Shown here one piece after another: positions 16,763 to 27,872 of a stretch of DNA of 34,066 nucleotides. A program made the position numbers and the translations under genes. How positions within the stretch are numbered: position 1 is the stretch's first letter; every line of letters starts with the position of its first letter. The stretch is taken from assembly GCA_027686065.1 (NCBI GenBank), contig JAQCTH010000043.1, positions 1-34,066 on the forward strand, read 5' to 3'. The DNA comes from Clostridiaceae bacterium AF10-41 (GTDB lineage: Bacteria; Bacillota; Clostridia; Clostridiales; Clostridiaceae). Below the pieces are notes generated by a model. That model had not been told where the DNA came from. It did not search any database and saw nothing but the letters and a program-made list of their open reading frames with translations.

Positions 16763-17162
16763 TAAATGACTAAATTTAAATATTGTTTTTTGGCATCATT
16801 TATTAATTAATAATAATTATTTATTATATATTATTGTACCATAAAATCTTAATATTTCTATATTTTTTTATTTTATGATTTATTTAAATTATCATTAAAT
16901 AAAAAATACTATTAACATTATATTTTTACATACATATGCTTTTACTTTTATGATAAACTCATATTTAAGTAAATTTTAATATTTCACTTCCTGATTTTGA
17001 AAGCATGTTAATTATGAGGGCTATAATCCTATACTCTCAATTAGACCGTTCAAAAATTTTATTGGTAAGTATGAAATGTTATTAAATTTATAAACTAATT
17101 TATAAATTTGAAATAAAGATTTTCTTTGTTTATATAATGAATGTTATAATATTACTATAACC
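16763..17162. other. 400-base intergenic region, mostly unexplained
   Basis: The first 220 bases are nearly pure A and T. From about 16985 to 17060 the composition becomes more balanced and includes GAG-ggctataatcctatact-CTC and AGACCGTTC, with no recognised RNA family. A candidate promoter for the downstream genes is TTGAAA at 17108-17113, 17 bases, TATATA at 17131-17136. A 25-codon frame from about 17005 has no ribosome binding site. Confidence 0.4.
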
Positions 17163-17180
17163 TTGAAAGGAGCTAAAATT

Positions 17181-17468
17181 TTGATTAATGTATTAACTCT
17201 TGTATTATCTTTTATTATAGCTACTATAATTTTCAATTACTTCTTTAAATATTTAATAGGAAGTGGAAAAATTCCATTCAGAGCTGCAAAAACAACTAAA
17301 GGTAAAATAGTTTGGACAATCATTTGTTGTTCAGTTTATATAGTTGGTTATGTATTTTTAGACCTTTTAAATTTAAGTATGCTAGGCTTTAACATAGGTA
17401 GAGGAATATTACTTGCTCTATTTGTAACAATGCTATTATTTGACTCTTATAAGAAAGGAAACAAATGA
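17181..17468 (+). CDS. 95-aa small membrane protein
   Basis: The TTG at 17181 is chosen because AAAGGAGC lies about 7 bases upstream; an earlier in-frame TTG at 17163 is itself part of that site's region. The protein has three predicted membrane segments: about residues 3-24, 43-62 and 69-86, with a basic loop (FRAAKTTKGK) between the first two. The stop codon overlaps the start of the tRNA dihydrouridine synthase gene by four bases (ATGA), so translation is probably coupled. I do not recognise a family. A functional link to tRNA modification is not implied beyond the shared operon. Confidence 0.7.
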   Translation: MINVLTLVLSFIIATIIFNYFFKYLIGSGKIPFRAAKTTKGKIVWTIICCSVYIVGYVFLDLLNLSMLGFNIGRGILLALFVTMLLFDSYKKGNK

Positions 17469-18514
17469 TGGAAAAATACATTTCAAATATAAAAGCACCT
17501 AAAATTAGTATTGCTCCAATGGTGGATAAATCTCATAGGCATTTTAGATATTTTTCAAGACTTTTAACTAAAGATTCTCTACTTTATACAGAAATGGTAA
17601 CTGCTCAATCTATTATTAATGGCGATAGAAATAAAATTCTTTATTTTAGGGAAGAAGAAGGTGCTGTTGCCCTTCAAATAGCAGCCTCTAATGCAGAAGA
17701 TGCCTACAAAGCTGTTAAATTAGCTAACGATTTTAACTATACTGAAATTAATTTAAATTGTGGATGTCCTTCTGATAGGGTTTCAGGGAACTTAATGGGA
17801 GCTGCTTTAATGTCTTCTAAAGAATTAGTTTATGATATTTTATGTGCCATGAAAGAAGCAACAAATAAGCCTGTGACTATAAAGCATAGAATAGGTATAG
17901 ATGGTACAGGAGTTTTAGAATGCGAAAAAACTAAAGTTATAATGGATGGGTATGATGATTTACTAGACTTTTTAGATACTGTATCAAAAGCACGACCGGA
18001 TAGATACATTATTCATGCAAGAACTGCTATATTAAAAGGCCTAAGTCCAAAGGATAATAGAGAAATTCCTCCTCTTGATTATGATATGGTTTATAAGTTA
18101 AAAAAAGAATTTGACTACTTAAAAATAGAGATTAATGGTGGCTTTAGATCATTAGATTCTATTAAAAATGCACTTAATAAGGTGGATGGAGTAATGATTG
18201 GAAGAGCCTCTTATGAAGATTGTTATCTTCTATCTCAACTATATAAATTTCATGAAAATAATGAAGTTATAACTCCTATTTCAAGAGGAGAAGCAATAAC
18301 AGCCTATATTCCATATATAATAGAAGAAATGAATAATGGAAGTAGTGTGCACTCTTTAATTGCACCTCTTCAAAGTTTATTTCAAGGGCAAAAGGGAAGT
18401 AGAAGATATAAACAATTATTATCATCTTCTAATATAAAAAAAGAAAATATATTAGAGATATTTGATGATATTTTTGAATTAATGCCATCATCAATTTTAT
18501 GGGGAAACAATTAA
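17465..18514 (+). CDS. dusA: tRNA-dihydrouridine synthase, DusA type
   Basis: A 349-residue flavoenzyme reducing uridine to dihydrouridine in the tRNA D-loop. The FMN-binding TIM barrel carries APMVDKSHRHFRYF, LYTEMVTAQSI and NCGCPSDRVSGN with the catalytic Cys101, followed by KHRIGID, IHARTAILKGLSPKDNRE and PPLDY, and INGGF for phosphate binding. LSPKDNREIPPLDY is diagnostic of DusA rather than of the DusB proteins common in Firmicutes. The start ATG overlaps the preceding stop; a second ATG follows immediately. DusA in Escherichia coli modifies U20 and U20a; the same target is assumed. Confidence 0.93.
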   Translation: MMEKYISNIKAPKISIAPMVDKSHRHFRYFSRLLTKDSLLYTEMVTAQSIINGDRNKILYFREEEGAVALQIAASNAEDAYKAVKLANDFNYTEINLNCGCPSDRVSGNLMGAALMSSKELVYDILCAMKEATNKPVTIKHRIGIDGTGVLECEKTKVIMDGYDDLLDFLDTVSKARPDRYIIHARTAILKGLSPKDNREIPPLDYDMVYKLKKEFDYLKIEINGGFRSLDSIKNALNKVDGVMIGRASYEDCYLLSQLYKFHENNEVITPISRGEAITAYIPYIIEEMNNGSSVHSLIAPLQSLFQGQKGSRRYKQLLSSSNIKKENILEIFDDIFELMPSSILWGNN

Positions 18515-18599
18515 ATTATCTTATTATCTAATAAAAATGACCATTCCATTTTACTATCTTTTATAAGTTCCAAACAAAATCAATAAGGGGGAGAATATT

Positions 18600-19109
18600 A
18601 TGGGTAATTTTAAAGAAATTAAACCTAAAGATTTAAATCAAAGTACATTTCAATTAATAGGTCATGACTGGATGCTTATTACAGCTGGTAAAGAAGATAA
18701 AATAAATACAATGACAGCTTCTTGGGGTACCTTTGGTATTATGTGGGGAAAAAATGTGATTTCTATAGTTGTAAGACCACAAAGGTTTACTAAGGAATTT
18801 ATAGATTTTTCTTCAACTTTTTCACTTACATTTTTTGATGAATCTCATAAAAAAGATTTAGAGTATTTAGGATCGGTGTCTGGTAGAGACGAGGATAAAC
18901 TTTCTAAAACTAATTTAACAGTTACTTATATTGATAATACTCCATCTTTTGAAGAAGCAAAGCTTACAATTATTTGTGAAAAATTATATGCCCAAGAGCT
19001 TAATCCTGAATCCTTTATGGATACCACTTTAGATAAGCAATTTTATTCTGAAAAAGATTATCACACTATATATATAGCAGAAGTAAAAAAAATATTAATA
19101 AAAGAATAA
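18600..19109 (+). CDS. Flavin reductase-like FMN-binding split-barrel protein
   Basis: A 169-residue protein starting at ATG behind GGGGGAG. The pattern WMLITAGKEDKINTMTASWGTFGIMWGKN (key parts: LITAG, NTMTASWG, MWGKN), then VVRPQRFTKEFID and FSLTFFDE, is typical of the flavin-reductase-like split barrel that binds FMN. Family members reduce flavin with NAD(P)H or act as flavodoxin-like electron carriers. It is 85 bases downstream of dusA with its own ribosome binding site and may be read from the same transcript. There is no signal peptide. The physiological partner is unknown. Confidence 0.88.
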   Translation: MGNFKEIKPKDLNQSTFQLIGHDWMLITAGKEDKINTMTASWGTFGIMWGKNVISIVVRPQRFTKEFIDFSSTFSLTFFDESHKKDLEYLGSVSGRDEDKLSKTNLTVTYIDNTPSFEEAKLTIICEKLYAQELNPESFMDTTLDKQFYSEKDYHTIYIAEVKKILIKE

Positions 19110-19144
19110 AATAAAGAATCCTGAAAAATCAGGATTCTTTATTT
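19109..19144 (+). terminator. Terminator after the flavin reductase-like gene
   Basis: A perfect 16-base inverted repeat AAATAAAGAATCCTGA / TCAGGATTCTTTATTT with an AAAA loop begins at the last base of the stop codon. Confidence 0.93.
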
Positions 19145-19250
19145 AGGGGTTATTACAAATTAAATTGATTTATGAGAAAAATGTTATATATTAAATTAAT
19201 ATATACTAATTATGTTTTATATGAAGTTATATAATAAACTATTATTGTGG

Positions 19251-19676
19251 TTAATTAATAATCTTGGCTATTTGCTTTCCGTAATCTTTACATCTCTCTG
19301 ATTCTGCACCTTCTGGAGTATAATTAACTATTAGCGAATCTAAAGGTAAAGTTGCTCCTGCTTCTCTAACTCTATCTTCAAACTTTTCCATCCATTCACC
19401 AGATCCCCATCCATATGAACCAAATAAAACTACATTCTTACCATTTAGCTCACCTTCGATAGATTCTAGAAAAGGTAAAAATTCTCCTTCTTCTAGCTCT
19501 TCATCTCCCATAGAGGGACAACCTAGTACAAGTAAATCCTCGTTAGCTACTGCTCCAACCTCTGTAGATGATATATTTACTAATTCTCCTTCTTTTCCTG
19601 AATCATTAATACCTTCTAAAATTAAGTTTGCCATTGCTTCAGTATTTCCTGTACCACTCCAATAAATAATTTTCAT
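19251..19676 (-). CDS. Flavodoxin
   Basis: A 141-residue short-chain flavodoxin. The ATG at 19674-19676 is chosen because GGAGG lies just upstream; the longer frame would start inside the leader. The FMN phosphate loop is SGTGNTE (residues 7-13), and the isoalloxazine loops are in LGCPSMGDEELE and FGSYGWGSGEWM, all strongly conserved. It is a low-potential electron carrier that replaces ferredoxin in many anaerobes when iron is short. The Fur-type operator and near-consensus promoter directly upstream support induction by iron limitation. It is a single-gene unit. Confidence 0.96.
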   Translation of the reverse strand: MKIIYWSGTGNTEAMANLILEGINDSGKEGELVNISSTEVGAVANEDLLVLGCPSMGDEELEEGEFLPFLESIEGELNGKNVVLFGSYGWGSGEWMEKFEDRVREAGATLPLDSLIVNYTPEGAESERCKDYGKQIAKIIN

Positions 19677-19706
19677 ATATCCTCCTTTTTTCATTCTCTT
19701 TATATT

Positions 19707-19721
19707 TGAGAATGATTATCA
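19707..19721 (-). promoter_or_regulatory. Fur box in front of flavodoxin
   Basis: TGAGAATGATTATCA (read on the plus strand) matches the 7-1-7 Fur consensus TGATAATNATTATCA at all but one defined position. It begins about ten bases past the predicted transcript start, between promoter and ribosome binding site, a position suited to repression. Confidence 0.8.
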
Positions 19722-19737
19722 ATATTATTATGATACA

Positions 19738-19766
19738 ATCATACATTCTTGCTAAAGTAAAGTCAA
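19738..19766 (-). promoter_or_regulatory. Promoter of flavodoxin
   Basis: TTGACT (19761-19766, minus strand), a 17-base spacer and TATGAT (19738-19743). It puts the transcript start near 19730, just ahead of the Fur box. Confidence 0.82.
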
Positions 19767-19800
19767 TATATTTTTCCAATAATTCATAAATTTATTATAA

Positions 19801-19834
19801 AAAAAGCATCGTAACCTCTTATACGATGCTTTTT
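19801..19834. terminator. Terminator of the beta-glucoside operon
   Basis: A perfect inverted repeat AAAAAGCATCGTA / TACGATGCTTTTT with an 8-base loop, 15 bases past the stop of the last glucosidase gene. Confidence 0.93.
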
Positions 19835-19848
19835 TATACTTAACTTAA

Positions 19849-24625
<4,777 letters not shown>

Positions 24626-24629
24626 TTAG

Positions 24630-24643
24630 TGACACCGGTTACA
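24630..24643 (-). promoter_or_regulatory. cre site (CcpA operator) of the beta-glucoside operon
   Basis: The minus strand reads TGTAACCGGTGTCA, which satisfies every defined position of the cre consensus TGNAANCGNTNNCA. It is embedded in a wider near-palindrome, GTG-n2-ACCGGT-n2-CAC. It lies about 12 bases downstream of a TATAAT box at 24656-24661 (with only a weak -35), thus overlapping the start of transcription, a standard position for carbon catabolite repression. The palindrome could also, or instead, be the operator of the neighbouring RpiR-type regulator. Confidence 0.82.
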
Positions 24644-24722
24644 CCTTATATTGAAATTATAGCATTGAAAAGTTTTACATATTTAAATTTCGATTTTTGG
24701 AAACTTTAAAAAAATAAAAAAA

Positions 24723-24753
24723 AGCATGGTATAATTAATAAATTACCCATGCT
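24723..24753 (-). terminator. Terminator of the RpiR-type regulator gene
   Basis: On the minus strand AGCATGG-g-TAATT / AATTA-ta-CCATGCT followed by a run of eight U residues, just after the regulator stop codon. It separates the regulator from the PTS operon, which therefore needs its own promoter. Confidence 0.88.
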
Positions 24754-24758
24754 AACCT

Positions 24759-25568
24759 TTACTTATTAGTGTTTTCTCTTAACTTTTTATATCTAAATGT
24801 TATAAAATCAGTAATAACTTGATACAATATGGCATGTGTTTGAACTTCAGAAGTATGCTTAAAATCTATACACAAATCTACATATGGATGCTTTTCCATA
24901 TCCTTGTTTGCAGTTATCACTACTATTTTAGCTTTTGTTACTTTAAATACATTTTTATTTATATTTCCCTGCATCATTTGGTACTTCTTTATATAATCAC
25001 CAGAATTAGTGAATATTATAATTAATGTATCTTCTTTAGCATTCTTAATAAACTCATCTTGTCTAATATCATGCATGTGAGAAATAATATATTTACCATT
25101 GTATGCAAGTTTTGTTTGAAAATCCATGGCTGCTGATTCTGAATATAAAAGCCCAAAGGCAGCTACTTTATCATATTTAATCAGGTCCTTAGCTAATTCC
25201 TCAATTTTACTCATATCTATATTTGATTTAATAAGTTCTAAATCATGAATAATTGTATCTAAGTACTCTTCTTTTGTATGCCCTTCCATAAATCCAATTA
25301 TATTATCATTGTAATTTAAATAGTTAGAAGACTTATTACTTCTATATGAGGCAGCTGCTTTAAGTTCAAGAAAATCATCAAACCCTATATGCCTTGTAAA
25401 TTTTGAAATTGTAGATTTCGATACAAAACATAAATCTGCTACTTCCTGAATAGTCATATTTTGTATAGAATCGTAATTACAAAGTAATATATTAGCTATA
25501 TGATAGTAGGTTGAATTTTCTTTACCATCATTTAATATAATCAATAATCTATTTAATAATGTACCCAT
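24759..25568 (-). CDS. MurR/RpiR family transcriptional regulator
   Basis: A 269-residue regulator starting at ATG behind AGAGGAG. The N-terminal helix-turn-helix covers about residues 38-65 (MTIQEVADLCFVSKSTISKF), and residues about 110-250 form a SIS domain (KVAAFGLLYSESAAMDFQTK; LIIIFTNSGDY), which in this family binds phosphosugars. (Motifs abbreviated.) It precedes the beta-glucoside PTS operon on the same strand, so it most likely controls that operon in response to a phosphorylated beta-glucoside or glucose 6-phosphate. This contrasts with BglG/LicT antitermination, for which I see no gene or RNA site here. Confidence 0.9.
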   Translation of the reverse strand: MGTLLNRLLIILNDGKENSTYYHIANILLCNYDSIQNMTIQEVADLCFVSKSTISKFTRHIGFDDFLELKAAASYRSNKSSNYLNYNDNIIGFMEGHTKEEYLDTIIHDLELIKSNIDMSKIEELAKDLIKYDKVAAFGLLYSESAAMDFQTKLAYNGKYIISHMHDIRQDEFIKNAKEDTLIIIFTNSGDYIKKYQMMQGNINKNVFKVTKAKIVVITANKDMEKHPYVDLCIDFKHTSEVQTHAILYQVITDFITFRYKKLRENTNK

Positions 25569-25635
25569 GAATATTCTCCTCTTTGGTATGATTAATTCAT
25601 TGAATTACTTAAACTTTAGTTAAAATGTTTAAAAT

Positions 25636-25666
25636 AATACATAATGGAACAAAAGCACTATGTATT
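25636..25666 (-). terminator. Possible weak terminator of the PPC-domain gene
   Basis: AATACATA / TATGTATT forms an 8-base AT-rich stem overlapping the stop codon, followed on the minus strand by TATTTT-like sequence. It is weaker than the other terminators in the window. Confidence 0.35.
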
Positions 25667-26084
25667 AAAATTCAATAAGATTTAATCCTATATTTTCATT
25701 AAACTTTCTTCCCACAGATCCATTTATTTTTGTTATTATTATTTCTGCTGTAGCACTTATAATCGCTTTATTTAAATGACCTCCTATACATTTACCTTCA
25801 AAGTTGGCAAAGGTTCCATGTATATGTAGATATACCTCATTGTTCATTCTTGATATATTTCCAGTTATATTTGTAATTTCAAAATCTTCTTCATATGTAT
25901 TTGAATAATATTTTTTTTCATCAATTTTGAATAATCCTACAACCACATGATTTGAAGCTCCTAAACCTGATATCGATCCTAACTCTATATTTTCTTTTTC
26001 ACACAAACTTTTAATAGACTCTATAACTTCTTCTCCTTTTTCTAGTCTTAATACTATTGAATCATCAAAGACTCTATAATCCAT
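25665..26084 (-). CDS. PPC domain (DUF296) protein
   Basis: A 139-residue protein. The ATG at 26082-26084 is preferred because GGAG lies about 8 bases upstream; a GTG three codons earlier overlaps that site. The sequence SIKSLCEKENIELGSISGLGAS, then VYLHIHGTF and GGHL (motifs abbreviated here), has the histidines and the glycine-rich turns of the PPC/DUF296 fold. In plants the domain occurs with AT-hooks, but bacterial members like this one lack the AT-hook and are single-domain, usually trimeric. Their role is not established; the clustered histidines suggest metal or small-molecule binding. No operon partner is evident. Confidence 0.85.
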   Translation of the reverse strand: MDYRVFDDSIVLRLEKGEEVIESIKSLCEKENIELGSISGLGASNHVVVGLFKIDEKKYYSNTYEEDFEITNITGNISRMNNEVYLHIHGTFANFEGKCIGGHLNKAIISATAEIIITKINGSVGRKFNENIGLNLIEF

Positions 26085-26181
26085 ATCTACCACTCCATCT
26101 CTAATAAAAATTTATTATATGTATATTTTGATTTTATCATAAAAATAAAGATAATATTAGCTAAAATCGTTATAACATAAA

Positions 26182-26210
26182 AAATTCCTTAGAAAAATTC
26201 TAAGGAATTT
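26182..26210 (-). terminator. Terminator of the GNAT gene
   Basis: A perfect inverted repeat AAATTCCTTAGAA / TTCTAAGGAATTT with a 3-base loop, a few bases past the GNAT stop codon. Confidence 0.9.
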
Positions 26211-26216
26211 ATATAA

Positions 26217-26816
26217 TTAAAAGCATTTAGCCATTTTTATTATTCTTTCGCCTAATAGTACCTTATCGAATACTTTATCGTAATTTAATTTTTCATAAAA
26301 CTTACTTACTTTTTCATCCTTTGCTAGTAATGATATACCATCATACTCTTCTTTCTTGGCAACTTGCTCTGCATACTTCATTAATTTTTTGCCTATTCCC
26401 ATACCTCTTGCTTTTTCATTAGTCGCAATATTAGATATATACAAGTTACCCTTCCTACACTCTCTAAATATCATATATTTTATTCTTGTAATTAAGTAAT
26501 AAACTTTTTCACTTAAGCCTTCCATTTTAGGAATTTGCTTAAAATCAGTCTTTATACTTAATTTATCTAATTCATCATAAGGTATTAATATTACTGCACC
26601 TAATATCTTATCATTCAATTCTGCTACTGTTATATATTCAGTGCTATACCTTGAATCTTTTGTTTTTATTAGTGCTTTTAGGTTATCTAAACTTTCTTGT
26701 TTAGATTCCCCCCCTCAAACGTAATCAGGGTGAACTTCTGTACAATAGATTAAATCAGCTATTGCATCAACATCTTTATTTGTTGCTTTTCTAATTTTAA
26801 TATCATTCTTTTCCAC
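26217..26816 (-). pseudogene. GNAT N-acetyltransferase interrupted by an in-frame TGA
   Basis: A 200-codon frame begins with GTG at 26814-26816, 9 bases after AGGAGG, and reads VEKNDIKIRKATNKDVDAIA, then YCTEVHPDYV. Codon 34 is TGA (26715-26717), and the same frame goes on as GGESKQESLDNLKALIK into the acetyl-CoA-binding part (ARGMGIGKKLMKYAE). The N-terminal IRKATNKD start and the RGMGIG loop are classical GNAT features, so both halves belong to one gene. A tryptophan codon (TGG) would restore it. The downstream half alone (133 residues from a TTG at 26616-26618) lacks the first strand and helix, and no ribosome binding site is evident for it. It is most likely a recent nonsense pseudogene or a sequencing error. 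Confidence 0.82.
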
Positions 26817-26972
26817 TTTTTATTACCTCCTATACAGAAAATCAATTTACTGTATGGTTCTATTATATAGGGTAATTACTAAATTATCATTGCTATATGT
26901 ACTGCATTAATGATACTAATATGCTTAATTGACATTTATATTAAATTGATTAATCATATAAAAATATCAAAA

Positions 26973-27022
26973 AAGCCATATATAAAGATAAAATATAAAA
27001 CTATATATCTTTATAATGACTT
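26973..27022 (-). terminator. Terminator of tlp
   Basis: On the minus strand AAGTCAT-t-ATAAAGATA / TATCTTTAT-at-ATGGCTT forms a long stem followed by TTTTTG, 36 bases past the tlp stop codon. Confidence 0.78.
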
Positions 27023-27057
27023 TTACTTTACTTAATAGAAATTTCCTTTGGTAATAC

Positions 27058-27282
27058 TTATTTTTTTATTTCATTTGCTATTGCTTCATCTTTTATTTCT
27101 TTTCTAAGGCTTTTAAGAGATTTTTCTCTTCTTTCATTTCTTTCTTCTAAATCTTTAATTGTTTTTTGATCATCTGTATTAGAAATCATTTCATTTGCCA
27201 AGTTAATATTTTCTAAAGTACTATTAATATTCCTTTGAATTCTTTCTACATTATTACTTCTATCATCAAGATTATTTTTCAT
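27058..27282 (-). CDS. tlp: Small acid-soluble spore protein Tlp
   Basis: A 74-residue hydrophilic, highly charged protein starting at ATG behind AAGGAGG. The pattern DDRSNNVERIQRNINSTLENI, LEERNERREKSLKSLRKEIKDE (shown in part: DDRSNNVER, RNERREKSL, EIKDEA) matches the thioredoxin-like spore protein Tlp of Bacillus and Clostridium. Tlp is made in the forespore and stored in the spore core; despite the name it is not a thioredoxin and has no CxxC. This points to a spore-forming host. Its promoter region holds a long inverted repeat and a possible sigma-G promoter. Expression in the forespore is inferred from the family. Confidence 0.93.
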   Translation of the reverse strand: MKNNLDDRSNNVERIQRNINSTLENINLANEMISNTDDQKTIKDLEERNERREKSLKSLRKEIKDEAIANEIKK

Positions 27283-27295
27283 ATTACTTCCTCCT

Positions 27296-27329
27296 TATAT
27301 TGAACTACATTTATATGATGTTCAATATA
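27296..27329. repeat. 34-bp inverted repeat upstream of tlp
   Basis: TATATTGAAC-ta-CAT / ATG-at-GTTCAATATA is a near-perfect palindrome with a 4-base centre, beginning 13 bases before the tlp start codon and ending inside the gap to the next gene. It overlaps the candidate -10 box of tlp. It has no U run, so it is not a standard terminator. Confidence 0.8.
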
Positions 27330-27340
27330 TAAGTTTATAC
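27311..27340 (-). promoter_or_regulatory. Possible sigma-G promoter of tlp
   Basis: On the minus strand GTATA (27336-27340), an 18-base spacer and CATATAA (27311-27317) resemble the forespore sigma-G pattern. The match is loose and rests partly on the identity of tlp as a forespore gene. Confidence 0.3.
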
Positions 27341-27362
27341 GCAAGTAATTTCTACCAACCTA

Positions 27363-27707
27363 TCATTCTTTATTTTCCTTTTTTATCAACGTCATAATTC
27401 CTGCAATTAAAAATAATATAGCTGGTATTATTCCAAATAGTGAAATAGATATAAAAATTCCAACTGCCGAAACAATTAATCCCCATCCAGCTATTTTAGG
27501 CTTTGAGGATACTAAAGTTGCAGTTACAATTCCTAATATTGAAAACACAAATGCTAGTATCCCTAATCCCCCTAGTCCACCTGAGTCTCCATTAAGAGCC
27601 GTACCTACGCCTCCTAAGAACAAGGCGAATATTCCACCGAACATTCCTAAAATACCACCAATAATCCCCAACACTTTTTCAGTTGTTCTTGATATATTTT
27701 GGTCCAT
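27363..27707 (-). CDS. DUF4064-like small membrane protein
   Basis: A 114-residue hydrophobic protein starting at ATG behind GAGAGGGG. It has four predicted membrane segments, at about residues 12-34, 46-66, 73-92 and 90-108, with Gly-rich GGILGMFGGIFALFLGG near the start and SKPKIAGWGLIVSAVGIF in the middle (each under 20 residues). This arrangement recalls the DUF4064 family of small Firmicutes membrane proteins. Function is unknown. It lies upstream of tlp on the same strand with an 80-base gap that contains the inverted repeat; whether they share a transcript is unclear. Confidence 0.75.
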   Translation of the reverse strand: MDQNISRTTEKVLGIIGGILGMFGGIFALFLGGVGTALNGDSGGLGGLGILAFVFSILGIVTATLVSSKPKIAGWGLIVSAVGIFISISLFGIIPAILFLIAGIMTLIKKENKE

Positions 27708-27846
27708 AAAAAATCCCCTCTCTCCTTTTATTCATAAAAATAATTTACAATTTACTATATGATTATGGATATATATTATAGAACCTCTAGTTATTATTTA
27801 TATTTTTTATTTTATCTATAAATAATAATTATTTATAAAAATAAAG

Positions 27847-27872
27847 TGAAGAGTATAAATTTATACTCTTCA
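27847..27872 (-). terminator. Terminator overlapping the GGDEF/EAL stop codon
   Basis: A perfect 26-base palindrome with arms TGAAGAGTATAAA / TTTATACTCTTCA. On the minus strand its first three bases are the TGA stop codon itself. The flanking A and U runs are short. Confidence 0.7.

Noticed and set aside
17005..17082. 25-codon plus-strand ORF
   Set aside because: It has no ribosome binding site and no recognisable content.
26715..26717. Selenocysteine or tryptophan decoding of TGA
   Set aside because: No SECIS-like hairpin is evident after it, the GNAT family has no known selenocysteine here, and other genes in the window use TGA as a normal stop.
26705..26720. Frameshift at the seven-C run in the GNAT gene
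   Set aside because: Coding sequence on both sides is in the same frame, so no insertion or deletion is needed to explain the gene; only the TGA interrupts it.
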